A stretch of 64,000 bases of DNA, from assembly GCA_038237805.1 (NCBI GenBank), contig JBBRYI010000009.1, forward strand, positions 104,739 through 168,738. Reading direction: 5' to 3'. The translations under genes were made by a program, and so were the position numbers. The DNA is from JBBQFI01 sp038237805 (GTDB lineage: Bacteria > Verrucomicrobiota > Verrucomicrobiia > Chthoniobacterales > UBA10450). Shown here piece by piece: positions 36,761-45,119 of the stretch. Below the pieces are notes generated by a model. The model was not told the origin of the DNA. It did no database searches and saw nothing but the letters and a program-made list of their open reading frames with translations. Numbering within the stretch: position 1 is the first letter of the stretch; the number at the start of each line of letters is the position of its first letter.

Positions 36761-37204
36761 ATGCAAATGTTTACATCAAATCGGAAGCCTGAACCTGTGC
36801 AACCCGCGGCGGAACCAACAAGACCAGCGGCCGCTCCGCCATTGCCTAGCCGCCCAATAACTCCCGCAGCTCCGGCGCGCTCGGGCGGCCTACTCTCTAG
36901 TGGAGTTTCAATCAAAGGGTCGGTGAAATTTCAGAACGAACTGTTGATTGACGGTGAGGTCGAGGGCTCGATCGATTCGCCCGGCGTGCTCACAATCGGA
37001 AAGCAGGCCCGCATCCGCGGCGAGGTCAGAGTAAAAGCAGTCACGGTCCTGGGAACAGTCGATGGCAACATTACGGCGAGCGAGCGTTGTGAGCTCCAAG
37101 CCGGTTGCACTCTGCGCGGCGATATCGAAGCGCCGCGTCTGGTGGTGGATGAGAATGCCACCTTTTTTGGCAGCGCAAAAATTGCGACCAAGAAATCGGC
37201 CTGA
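36761..37204 (+). CDS. Bactofilin family cytoskeletal protein
   Basis: 147 residues: a disordered Pro/Ala-rich head, then the right-handed beta-helix core (SSGVSIKGSVKFQNELLIDGEVEGSI, LTIGKQARIRGEVRVKAVTVLGTVDGNI) and a Lys-rich tail. Bactofilins polymerise without nucleotide at the membrane and influence shape or stalk formation. Stands alone between divergent and convergent genes. Confidence 0.93.
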   Translation: MQMFTSNRKPEPVQPAAEPTRPAAAPPLPSRPITPAAPARSGGLLSSGVSIKGSVKFQNELLIDGEVEGSIDSPGVLTIGKQARIRGEVRVKAVTVLGTVDGNITASERCELQAGCTLRGDIEAPRLVVDENATFFGSAKIATKKSA

Positions 37205-37236
37205 CGAAATCGGCGGCCACTGGACAAGCGGAGCGC

Positions 37237-37443
37237 TTATTCGCCGCTCTCCATTTCGGATAAGAGCTCTCGTTTTAAATCGCGACGCGCTGATTTTTTA
37301 ATAGCGCGCCGTACTGCGGCGACAGCTTGCTTTTCCGCTTGTCGTTGTTGCTTTGTCCGGGTGTCGGCATCGCGTGGCAGATGCGAAATTTTCGGACGAT
37401 GCGCGCCAACCTTTCGCTCGTTAGGCTTGGCGTATGGGTCCAT
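37237..37443 (-). CDS. Small basic conserved-type hypothetical protein
   Basis: From ATG 37443, 68 residues, highly charged (KQQRQAEKQAVAAVRRAIKKSARRDLKREL) and probably helical. Its start overlaps the 3' end of the upstream hydrolase gene by 23 bases, which favours a real, coupled gene. Function unknown. It contains a motif copy at 37418 (Pro-Asn-Glu). Confidence 0.55.
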   Translation of the reverse strand: MDPYAKPNERKVGAHRPKISHLPRDADTRTKQQRQAEKQAVAAVRRAIKKSARRDLKRELLSEMESGE

Positions 37444-38059
37444 TCGAATTGTCTTCCAGCCAGGCGCGCGCATTTTGCACATCGGCATCGCTCAAGCCGT
37501 GGTCGGCATTTGCAAAACGCACGGTTACGTCTGCGCCGCAGTCGCGTAATAGACTTGCCAGATTCTCGGTTTCTGATGTCGGCACGATTGGATCCTGATT
37601 GCCTGCAGAAATGAGAAGACGGGTACCGGTCAATTTCGGAAGCGGATCGGGTACTAGAGGCACCATCGCGCGCAAGAGAATAGCAGCGCGCAAAATTTCC
37701 GGACGAAGCAACAACAAGCTGGCCGCGATGTTTGCTCCGTTCGAGAAACCGACGGCGATAATCTTATCGATCTCGAATCTGTAATCTTCTGCTGCTGCGA
37801 GAATGAAATCGGCCAGTTCATGAGTGCGTCGCTGCAAATCTTCCAGATCGAACACGCCTTCCGCCAGTCTTCGGAAGAACCGCGGCATTCCATTTTCCAA
37901 CACTTTGCCGCGCGGGCTGAGTATCGCCGCGTCGGGATCAAGATGGCGGCCCAGTGGAACGAGATCGTGCTCGTCTCCACCGGTGCCATGTAGGAGCAGC
38001 AATGTGCGTTTGGAATTTCCGGGCACGAACTCGTGTACGAAATCTAACGCTCGCTTCAT
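37421..38059 (-). CDS. Alpha/beta hydrolase, carboxylesterase/phospholipase type
   Basis: 212 residues. LLLLHGTGGDEHDLVPLG gives the oxyanion region, AVGFSNGANIAASLLLL the nucleophile elbow (GFSNG), GNQDPIVP the aspartate and NADHGLS the histidine. This matches YpfH/dienelactone-hydrolase-like carboxylesterases. It follows the frameshifted ring-cleaving dioxygenase, overlapping its stop by four bases (38056-38059); such pairs are common for hydroquinone-responsive MhqD/MhqO-type loci. Confidence 0.88.
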   Translation of the reverse strand: MKRALDFVHEFVPGNSKRTLLLLHGTGGDEHDLVPLGRHLDPDAAILSPRGKVLENGMPRFFRRLAEGVFDLEDLQRRTHELADFILAAAEDYRFEIDKIIAVGFSNGANIAASLLLLRPEILRAAILLRAMVPLVPDPLPKLTGTRLLISAGNQDPIVPTSETENLASLLRDCGADVTVRFANADHGLSDADVQNARAWLEDNSNGPIRQA

Positions 38060-38957
38060 TGTTTTCCCAGCACGCGAATAGGCGGCAATATTTTCTCGAT
38101 CTCCGCGCGTGCAGATTCAAGCCATGGCGGCACGCGCAGGTGGGCGCCGAGTTCGTCGAGATTTTCGTCCAATGTAAAACCCGGTGGATCTGTCGCGATC
38201 TCAAACAATACGCCACCCGGTTCACGAAAATAAATTGAGTGAAAGTAGGTGCGATCCATCACCGGACTGACGTTGTAGCCCAGTTCAATGAGATGCTCGC
38301 GCCATTCGCGTTGCTCGTCGTCGTTTCGCGCACGGAAAGCGATATGATGAACCGTCCCCGCCGCGATATTTCCCGGCTGACGTTCCGGCATGCAGAGCAA
38401 ATCGCCTGATTGCTCGACGAATCGATAACCAAAAGTTTCAGTCAAAAGTTTTGCTGTGCGCTCGTAACCTTCAAGCGCTGAGGAAACGCTGTGAAATCCG
38501 CGGATCGAATGTTCCCGCGGAACAGAGCTATGAATCCAAGGCTCTCCCGCAAGGCTGGAATTCGTGGCTACCAATTCGAGCAAGAGCCCGTCGGGATCTG
38601 TAAAGCGAATAACTTCTTCACCAAAACGATCGCTTCCTTCTCTGCCGCAACATGCTGATCCTTTAACCGGCCTAACCAGTAAGCGACCGAGTTTGGTGAA
38701 ATTGCGAGCGCGGTCGCTTCGATTTGACCGGTCCCACGAATGCCGCGGCGCGCGCCCAGCCAGGGAAAAAAAGTAAGAATAGTTCCAGGTGTCCCGTGTG
38801 CGTCGCCAAAATAAAAGTGATACGAACCAGGGTCATCGAAATTAACGGTACGCTTAACCAAGCGCAGCCCGAGCAATCCGACATAAAAATCGAGATTTCG
38901 TTGCGGATCGGTCGCGATCGCGGTGACGTGGTGAAGACCGCCGATTGAAAGCGTCAT
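38056..38957 (-). pseudogene. Ring-cleaving dioxygenase (glyoxalase/MhqO-like), single frameshift
   Basis: Two frames together spell one protein of about 300 residues. The first part (38568-38957) starts MTLSIGGLHHVTAIATDPQ with the first vicinal-oxygen-chelate domain; the second (38056-38583) carries the other domain with HHIAFRAR and GGVLFEIATDPPGF. Near 38636 the family reading EGSDRFGEEVIRFTDPDG appears only if one G is added to AAGGAAG. Metal ligands H (GGLHHV), H (VHHIAF) and E (VLFEIA) are all present, so the intact protein would be functional. Decay or a base-calling error are both possible. Confidence 0.83.
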
Positions 38958-38960
38958 GCT

Positions 38961-38990
38961 TGTAGTAGCTGCCGCTGTCGTCAGCGGCAG
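38961..38990. repeat. Half-length Family A-like hairpin upstream of the dioxygenase
   Basis: TGTAGTAGCTGCCGCTG then tcg then TCAGCGGCAG forms a 9-bp stem loop. It has the TGTAG end and one hairpin of the Family A elements but lacks the second half. Confidence 0.65.
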
Positions 38991-39059
38991 AAGAGGTGTG
39001 TCATTATTAAACTGTTCGCCAACATCGGCGGATTGACCAAGTCGTGCTATAAACCAATT

Positions 39060-39572
39060 GTGAATTGGGAAGCGGTCAATGCAATTGCGCAGCTGATTAG
39101 CTCGCTCGGTGTCATCGGATCGCTTCTGTATCTCGCGGTCCAGGTCCATCGCAGCACGCGTATCACAAAACTTGCCGCACAAGATGCCGCGAGCACGGCG
39201 CTACGCGAAGTGACACGACCCTTTGCGGAAAATCCCGAGGTGGGAACGCTCTGGCGCAAAGGTCTGGAAGATCTCAGCTCCCTCACGCCGGATGAAAAGG
39301 CGCGTTTTTTTCATGTGGCGTTCCAATTCCTCAAAGCAATGGAGACGATTCATTTCCATTACATCTACGGATTAATGGAGGAGCAGGTCTGGCGCGGTTG
39401 GCGAAATCTCTACTTACATTATCTCGATTCGCCAGGGCTGAATCATTACTGGAATCTGCGCCACAATCTTTTTTCCGATCGCTTCCAGGAGTTCGTCGCG
39501 GCACTCGAGCCGCCCGCGCAGCGTCTCACGGTCGCAAACCTCCTCGGTGAGGAAGAGACAACGAGACGCTAG
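39060..39572 (+). CDS. Hypothetical protein with one N-terminal membrane segment
   Basis: About 170 residues from GTG 39060 (a TTG at 39033 is in frame). NAIAQLISSLGVIGSLLYLAVQVHRST is a hydrophobic helix followed by a helical soluble part rich in aromatic residues (FHYIYGLMEEQVWRGWRNLYLHYL). This pattern recurs in unassigned proteins of marine and soil bacteria; I give no function. Last four bases overlap the convergent lipoprotein gene. Confidence 0.6.
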   Translation: MNWEAVNAIAQLISSLGVIGSLLYLAVQVHRSTRITKLAAQDAASTALREVTRPFAENPEVGTLWRKGLEDLSSLTPDEKARFFHVAFQFLKAMETIHFHYIYGLMEEQVWRGWRNLYLHYLDSPGLNHYWNLRHNLFSDRFQEFVAALEPPAQRLTVANLLGEEETTRR

Positions 39573-40189
39573 AAGCGCGCGATTACTTTCTCCGCGAGCG
39601 TTTTCAATCTCGCAATCTTGATCTCTTCCGAGTCCGGCCCGCCAATCGCGATGCGAATGAAAGAATCTTTTGTAAAAACATAAAGCGATCCGCTGCTCCA
39701 GAAGGCTTCTTCACCGAGTCCGGTGATTTTTTTCGGTGGCGGAAACTCGTGCTCTTCCCCTCCGCCTTGGCGTTTCGTTTCCTCTTCATCCTCTTTCTTT
39801 GCTTTGAACTCGCGGTGAAAAGTTTTGTCCCATAGCTGCTTCAGATTGCGTTGCGGCTTCGGCTGGTTGAAATCCGTTTGCGTGGTCGAGAGAACGACCG
39901 ATTTGCTGTAATCCTGGGCGGTGTAGAAACATTGTGCGATGCGAAGCCCGCCGTCCGCGCGGACGTTGCTCTTGGCTTCTCGAATGGGCGAACTTTGGAC
40001 CCATTGAATTTCCGTTTTCGTCAACAATGCGCAGATGTCCTGGTTCTGGTCCGTGGTTGCGGGCGGAGAATTGATGGGTGCGATTGATGACCGCGTCTCA
40101 GCCATCGGTGGCGCAGTTTCCTCCTTGTCGCATCCGGCGCTAAGGAGAAGCAGCGCGCAAAGGGAAATCGCGTGAAATAAACTTCGCAT
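39569..40189 (-). CDS. Hypothetical lipoprotein
   Basis: ATG 40189 begins MRSLFHAISLCALLLLSAGC, a signal peptide with lipobox LSAGC. The roughly 185-residue mature domain includes DICALLTKTEIQWVQSSPI and FYTAQDYSKSVVLS, with alternating strands reminiscent of periplasmic DUF3558-like domains, not assigned. The longer frame to 40279 is upstream leader sequence and includes a motif copy at 40255. Confidence 0.65.
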   Translation of the reverse strand: MRSLFHAISLCALLLLSAGCDKEETAPPMAETRSSIAPINSPPATTDQNQDICALLTKTEIQWVQSSPIREAKSNVRADGGLRIAQCFYTAQDYSKSVVLSTTQTDFNQPKPQRNLKQLWDKTFHREFKAKKEDEEETKRQGGGEEHEFPPPKKITGLGEEAFWSSGSLYVFTKDSFIRIAIGGPDSEEIKIARLKTLAEKVIARF

Positions 40190-40360
40190 CAGAAAATCAG
40201 GAACGAGGGATTGTTGCATGTCGAGGTTACAAGGCAATCGTGATGTTCTGACACTCGTTAGGCATTCGCCCTGCCTCAAAAACCTGCCCGAGGCAAAAGT
40301 AACAATCGAGTTACCATTGGTTAGGTAGCAAGCAGGCGAGCGCTCGGTTAGTGGTCGGCT

Positions 40361-41166
40361 ATGAAGAAACTCTTATCACTCGTGGCGATCGCGCTCTTGG
40401 CAACGCCATCATTATCGAAGGCCGGTGTCCAGGATCGGCTCTACGATTTTACTGACGCCTACTACTTGCAGAATGGAATTAACCCAACAGCCATCGACGG
40501 CCGGCGCCAGCCCGGGCCACTTGCTGCCACTGACACTCCGAACTTTCCCTTTCAACGGAACGTCCGCGCACTTCTGACGTTGCCGAATTACGATGCGAGC
40601 GGGAACGAATTCTTTTTTACCGTTCTCGGTGGCTTCAGTATCAACGGCTTCACCGGCAATGCGGCGGGCCAGCGTGCGCGGCAAATCGCCGATTCATTTA
40701 TCGAATACGTTTCCCGCGGCAAGGCACCGATCCGCTGGGGCTCGGCGCCCTTGCGTCAATCGGTTATGCTCGACATGCGTAATGGTTATTTCAGCAATGA
40801 TCCGCTCGGCTTGTGGACCCACGTCTGGGTGAGCTACACGAGTGCGGCCTTAAATACGGCGGATGGACAGAAGACGCTCAACGACATTGCGGGCAAGACC
40901 GGGCGTGATTTAGACGGCACGCCAATCATCGCGAACGCGAGTGATCTCGATAACCTGTTCAAGAAAGGTTACGTCACGAACGCACGCGGCCGTTGACGGA
41001 CGTGTTGCACTACAGCATTTGCCCGGTAATCAAGGATCCACGCAATGGCGGGATTGCGCGCGATCAGTTCCTTGTCATCACACGCAAGGCGGACGGTTCG
41101 GCACTCGAGCCGCAATTCCTGGCCGACTTTAACAGCCTGCAAGCGACTGGACGTCCGGCGAATTAA
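40361..41166 (+). pseudogene. Secreted hypothetical protein with frameshift near the 3' end
   Basis: Signal peptide MKKLLSLVAIALLATPSLSKA, then an open frame to 40996. The following sequence continues a plausible protein in another frame (LTDVLHYSICPVIKDPRNGG...LQATGRPAN, stop at 41166) if one base is restored in CGGCCGTTGAC near 40992. The joined protein would be about 268 residues. No family recognised. Flanked by a terminator immediately after 41166. Confidence 0.65.
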
Positions 41167-41221
41167 TCTCGATCGAACAAGGCAGGGATCATTTCGTCGA
41201 AGAACAATAGGGTAACAAGGG

Positions 41222-41260
41222 AAGCCGCTTCGGATTTATTTCCGGGGCGGCTTATTTTTA
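41222..41260 (+). terminator. Rho-independent terminator
   Basis: AAGCCGCTTCGGA (41222-41234) pairs with TCCGGGGCGGCTT (41241-41253), with two G-U pairs, loop TTTATT, followed by ATTTTTATC. It ends the transcript of the secreted hypothetical gene and lies just after the 3' end of the convergent DJ-1/PfpI gene. Confidence 0.85.
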
Positions 41261-41866
41261 TCAAACGCGGCGCGACTCTTCCCGTGATCTCCAATGGCTG
41301 CTCTCCCACTCGAGATTTTTCGCAATTCTTTCGGCCAGGGTCTCGCCAAAAAATTGCGCGACGAAAGCAAGCGATAGATCGATTCCCGCGGTAACGCCGG
41401 CGGATGTGGCAATGCTCTCGTGCATAACGAAGCGCACATCTTCGCGGACCTGGACCTGTTTGAATTCGCGTAACTGATCGTAGTGCGCGCAATGTGTCGT
41501 CGCTTCCATTCCGTCTAAAACGCCGGCGGCCGCGAGCACCATCGCGCCGGTGCAAACGGATGCGACGGCGCTTTTCTGTTGCCTAACGAATTCCAGAATC
41601 TTGGGATTATTGCGCGCGTGCAGGCGGGCGCCGCGTCCTCCAGGCACAAACAAGAGATCGAGATCCGGCGCGTTTTTGATGGTGCAATCAGGCAGAACGC
41701 GCAGACCATGCGCACAACGAACTGCGGCGTCAGTTTCCGCGATCACAACCGCACGACACGGTTCGCCAAACTCCGCCGCCATGCCGAAGACCTCGTACGG
41801 TCCGACAAAATCCAACTCCTCTGCTTCTTCGAAGACGAGAATGCCGATCGTAATCTTTGACTTCAT
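41261..41866 (-). CDS. DJ-1/PfpI family protein
   Basis: 201 residues. The nucleophile elbow is SVCTGAMVLAAAG with the conserved cysteine, and the N-terminal GILVFEEAEELDFVGPYEVFGMA is the glutamine-amidotransferase-like class I pattern of the ThiJ/PfpI group, closest to isonitrile-hydratase or AraC-associated GATase domains. Reaction unknown. Motif copy at 41582. Confidence 0.87.
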   Translation of the reverse strand: MKSKITIGILVFEEAEELDFVGPYEVFGMAAEFGEPCRAVVIAETDAAVRCAHGLRVLPDCTIKNAPDLDLLFVPGGRGARLHARNNPKILEFVRQQKSAVASVCTGAMVLAAAGVLDGMEATTHCAHYDQLREFKQVQVREDVRFVMHESIATSAGVTAGIDLSLAFVAQFFGETLAERIAKNLEWESSHWRSREESRRV

Positions 41867-41936
41867 GCGACGAGCTTACGTCAGAGAAGGATTTTTGGCT
41901 CGCTTCTGTTTACGTTTAAGCGGCACGCTACGCGTT

Positions 41937-42965
41937 ATGAGAATTTCGAGAAGACTCCTTGTAGTTTGTCTGAGCGCGGCGCCGATTTTTTCCGGCCTCG
42001 GCTCGCCGAAATCGGAGAAGCCGACAATGAAGGCAATAGTGATCCATCAATACGGTGGACCGGGGGTATTAAAATATGAAGAATGGCCGCGGCCCGAGCC
42101 CAAAGAAAACGAAGCGCTCATTCGCGTGATTGCTGCAGGAGTGAATCCGGTGGATGCGATGATTCGCGAGGGAACTTATGCAAAATTTTTCGGGACGAAG
42201 CTACCGCTCATTCCCGGATACGACGTCGCGGGCATCGTGGAAAAAACCGGCGCGAGCGTGACGAAGCTCAAAGTTGGCGACAACGTTTACGCTTATCCTC
42301 TTTGGGGCGGCGGCTATGCGGAGTACGCGGTTGTGACCGAAGGAGAAGCTACTGCAAAACCGAAGTCGCTCAATTTTACCGATTCCGCCGCCGTTCCTTT
42401 AGTGGCGTTGACGGCATGGCAGGCACTGGTCGACAACGCCAGGTTGAGCGCGGGCCAAACCGTTCTCATTCATGGAGGCTCGGGCGGGGTGGGAAGTTTC
42501 GCGATTCAAATTGCCAAAGCGCGTGGGGCGAAAGTGATCGCGACGGCATCGACGAAGAATCAGGATTTGCTCAAGGAACTCGGAGCGGATGTGGCCATTG
42601 ATTACACAAAAACGAAATTCGAAGACGTGGCCAAGGACGTGGATGTTGTGCTCGACTCGGTCGGGAAAGACACGCTCGCTCGCTCTTATGGTGTAGTAAA
42701 GAAAGGCGGATTCATTGCAACGCTCGTTTCCAGACCTGATCAAGCCGAGCTTGATAAACACGCGATCCGCGGAGCATCGATTGGAGTAAAACCGGATGCG
42801 AATGAGCTTGCTGAGATTACCAAGCTGATCGACGCGAAAAAGATCAAGGCCGTAGTCTCACAGGTGTTTCCACTTACCGAGGTGGTGAAAGCGCAGGAAC
42901 AAGCCGCGACACATCACACACGCGGAAAGATTGTGATCAAAATCGCTGAGGAGCCGGGTGCCTAA
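41937..42965 (+). CDS. NADP-dependent zinc-independent oxidoreductase (MDR family) with N-terminal signal
   Basis: From ATG 41937, about 342 residues. KAIVIHQYGGPGVLKYEEWPRPEPKENEALIRV and GAGVNPVDAMIREG-type segments are the quinone-oxidoreductase signature; the Rossmann loop is VLIHGGSGGVGSFAIQIAKARGAKVIATAS. Unusually, a hydrophobic leader (ISRRLLVVCLSAAPIFSGLGS, with a twin-arginine-like pair) precedes the MDR domain, suggesting export. Zinc ligands are absent. The TAA stop is made by a motif copy at 42961. Confidence 0.85.
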   Translation: MRISRRLLVVCLSAAPIFSGLGSPKSEKPTMKAIVIHQYGGPGVLKYEEWPRPEPKENEALIRVIAAGVNPVDAMIREGTYAKFFGTKLPLIPGYDVAGIVEKTGASVTKLKVGDNVYAYPLWGGGYAEYAVVTEGEATAKPKSLNFTDSAAVPLVALTAWQALVDNARLSAGQTVLIHGGSGGVGSFAIQIAKARGAKVIATASTKNQDLLKELGADVAIDYTKTKFEDVAKDVDVVLDSVGKDTLARSYGVVKKGGFIATLVSRPDQAELDKHAIRGASIGVKPDANELAEITKLIDAKKIKAVVSQVFPLTEVVKAQEQAATHHTRGKIVIKIAEEPGA

Positions 42966-43070
42966 CGAGTAATGTTTTTTGTGAAATGTAAAGAAGCGCG
43001 ATCCTCCAAATCTGGCGATCGCATTGGCGAAAGATTTGGTGCAATCGAAAGTTCCTTCTGTCTCGTTAGG
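42961..43070. repeat. Inverted pair of the 11-mer TGCCTAACGAG / CTCGTTAGGCA
   Basis: GTGCCTAACGAG at 42959-42970 and CTCGTTAGGCAT at 43062-43072 are inverted copies of the recurrent motif, separated by about 90 bases, bracketing the intergenic region between the oxidoreductase and the TPR protein. Confidence 0.8.
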
Positions 43071-43107
43071 CATATGGTCTAGCCGATCCCACCGTTTCTT
43101 GTAATTT

Positions 43108-44355
43108 ATGCCCGAGCAAGAGCCTGACGAGCAAGCTGCGTCGATCGGCGAAGATCCATCGAAGTCGGATCGCGTGCGTCGCTCTCGTCCGCGGACGCTG
43201 ACCGCGGAACAGCGGCGCCTTCTTGGAAAACCGCGTCCCTTGCACGAACGCGTGGAAGCGGGAAAAGAAATCGATGAACCTGCTCCTGCAAATGAGACAA
43301 CAGTGCCGTCTGCGCGCCAACGCCGCGAAACACGCGAGCCAGAAGCGCCGGCGAAAGAGCATTCCGGAGAAATATCATCGGAACGCGGACCGGAGAGCGA
43401 AGAGCGCACAGCCGCACCACATGCTGCGTTCAGAAGACCGGATGATAAATCGTCGCGTGCGATCGAAATGCAGCACGCTGCTCTTATCATCGGGGCGATT
43501 TTCGCACTCGCCTTGACGTTCTATGTCGGCAAAAAGTTCGACTACTGGCGCTATCTCTGGATGGCGAAAAACAAACCGAAACTGACAGAGAAAGCTCCCG
43601 ACAAATTTCCCGGCGTCTCGGCAAACGAACTGATCGAGCAAGCACTCGCCTTCGAACATGAAAGCCGCTGGCGCGACGCAGCCGAGCGCTTGATTGCGGC
43701 CAAACACAAAGATATCAAATACCGTGGCATTCTCTTTCGTACCGGTAAAATGGCTTACGACCGCGGCGATTTTGATTCTGCGGATAAACTTCTGGAGCGG
43801 GCTCTGGCTTTCGGCGAGAACATTGATGCCGCGAATTACCTGCGCGGTTTGATTGCCATACGCCACCGCGATCTGGCCACAGCGGAACGATTTTTTGAAG
43901 CGGCTGCAACGGCGGAGCCGTTCACGCCAGACTATTATTACTACTGGGCGGAGGCGTTGCGCATGGATCATCATCCTCTCGAGGCGATCGCGCGCTATGA
44001 GCAGGCCGGACATCGCGCGCGCAACGAGCAGGACGCAACGGTGTGTCAATTCAAAGTGCGGATCGCCCGGTTGGAAGGCGGAGAGAATGCAAAGCTCAAA
44101 GCTGAAATCGAGGAGAAAGGAAAGGCAGGCTCACTTTCCTTGGACTGGCTAATGACGAATGCTGCAGTCGCGATTCGCGAAGGTAGAATCGAAGACGCCG
44201 TGCGATCGGTGACCGAAGCGCGCGTCGCTTCTACTCACACGGAAAATGGTGGCGGCATCTTCGTATCGTGTACGAATGACATGCTGTTTCAAGACGCACG
44301 TCAAAAAAACCGCGAACTGGCGGACGCGTGCGAGGCTAAGACGACTTCGCCTTGA
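43108..44355 (+). CDS. Membrane-anchored TPR protein
   Basis: 415 residues: a charged, disordered N-terminus of about 125 residues, one membrane helix (AALIIGAIFALALTFYVG), then helical repeats of the tetratricopeptide kind between residues about 160 and 330 (FDSADKLLERALAFGENIDAANYLRGLIAIRH...AERFFEAAATAEP). It probably scaffolds a periplasmic or cytoplasmic complex. Function not known. Confidence 0.75.
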   Translation: MPEQEPDEQAASIGEDPSKSDRVRRSRPRTLTAEQRRLLGKPRPLHERVEAGKEIDEPAPANETTVPSARQRRETREPEAPAKEHSGEISSERGPESEERTAAPHAAFRRPDDKSSRAIEMQHAALIIGAIFALALTFYVGKKFDYWRYLWMAKNKPKLTEKAPDKFPGVSANELIEQALAFEHESRWRDAAERLIAAKHKDIKYRGILFRTGKMAYDRGDFDSADKLLERALAFGENIDAANYLRGLIAIRHRDLATAERFFEAAATAEPFTPDYYYYWAEALRMDHHPLEAIARYEQAGHRARNEQDATVCQFKVRIARLEGGENAKLKAEIEEKGKAGSLSLDWLMTNAAVAIREGRIEDAVRSVTEARVASTHTENGGGIFVSCTNDMLFQDARQKNRELADACEAKTTSP

Positions 44356-44359
44356 CTCG

Positions 44360-45034
44360 TTAGGCCAAACGGCGGCGTTTCAACGCCAGCAACAGTCCGC
44401 TAAAACCGAACGCCGCGAGTGCAAAGGTTGACGGCTCCGGAATAGCGGTCGGCGCGACTTGGAAATCCAGGCCGTTCTGGGGAATGGATAGCGTAAGGAA
44501 GTTCGCGAGTCCCCTCGGCTTTGACTGTGCAAATTTTTGAGAGGTCGGACTGAGGAAATCAAATGTAATAGTCCCGCTGTAGGTGCCACTAAGCCCCACT
44601 GGCGCGGGGCTGGTTTCCTTCATTCCGGTGTAGTCATGCATTCCCTGCATGAGAGTGAAAGTGTCATTGACCGAGAGAGGTCCGAACTGCGTGTTCGCCG
44701 TGCCTTGCAGTGTTACCTGCACTGGAACGCTGCTGTTAAGATTAACCGAGAAATTGTAAAAGAAGGAAAAAATGTCTCCCGTGCTACCTGAAAAACTGCC
44801 GGTCACACCGATAGTCGCCGAGCTGCCTTCACCGGTTACGATATCGGTATTACCGAAGATCTGGACCAGATTACCGCCGACGACTTGGGCCGTTATTGTG
44901 TTGTTCGAGAACACGGCGGCAGGATTGAAGCTCGGTTGACCCGGATCAAGAGTAAGAGTGCCCGCGTCTGACGGGATTGTGCAGAGGAAGAACAGAGCGG
45001 CCGCTGCAGAAAGTGAAGCGATAAGTCTATCCAT
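44360..45034 (-). CDS. PEP-CTERM sorting-domain protein
   Basis: 224 residues with an N-terminal signal peptide and a C-terminal PEP-CTERM tail: IPEPSTFALAAFGFSGLLLALKRRR, i.e. the PEP motif, a membrane helix and an arginine cluster. Such proteins are cleaved and surface-attached by exosortase. The mature part is beta-rich with no catalytic motif. The TAA stop coincides with a TCGTTAGG copy (44357). Exosortase genes are not in the window. Confidence 0.9.
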   Translation of the reverse strand: MDRLIASLSAAAALFFLCTIPSDAGTLTLDPGQPSFNPAAVFSNNTITAQVVGGNLVQIFGNTDIVTGEGSSATIGVTGSFSGSTGDIFSFFYNFSVNLNSSVPVQVTLQGTANTQFGPLSVNDTFTLMQGMHDYTGMKETSPAPVGLSGTYSGTITFDFLSPTSQKFAQSKPRGLANFLTLSIPQNGLDFQVAPTAIPEPSTFALAAFGFSGLLLALKRRRLA

Positions 45035-45119
45035 AAATCGCAGGGTGCTTGCCGGGTCGGATCGTCTGAATTTTCTGCTAACTGGTCAAGCGCGTTCTTA
45101 GACTTGTCCTCGCGAAGCG

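Noticed and set aside
41550..41936. Extension of the oxidoreductase frame to 41550
   Set aside because: It overlaps the DJ-1/PfpI gene on the opposite strand and has no family resemblance.
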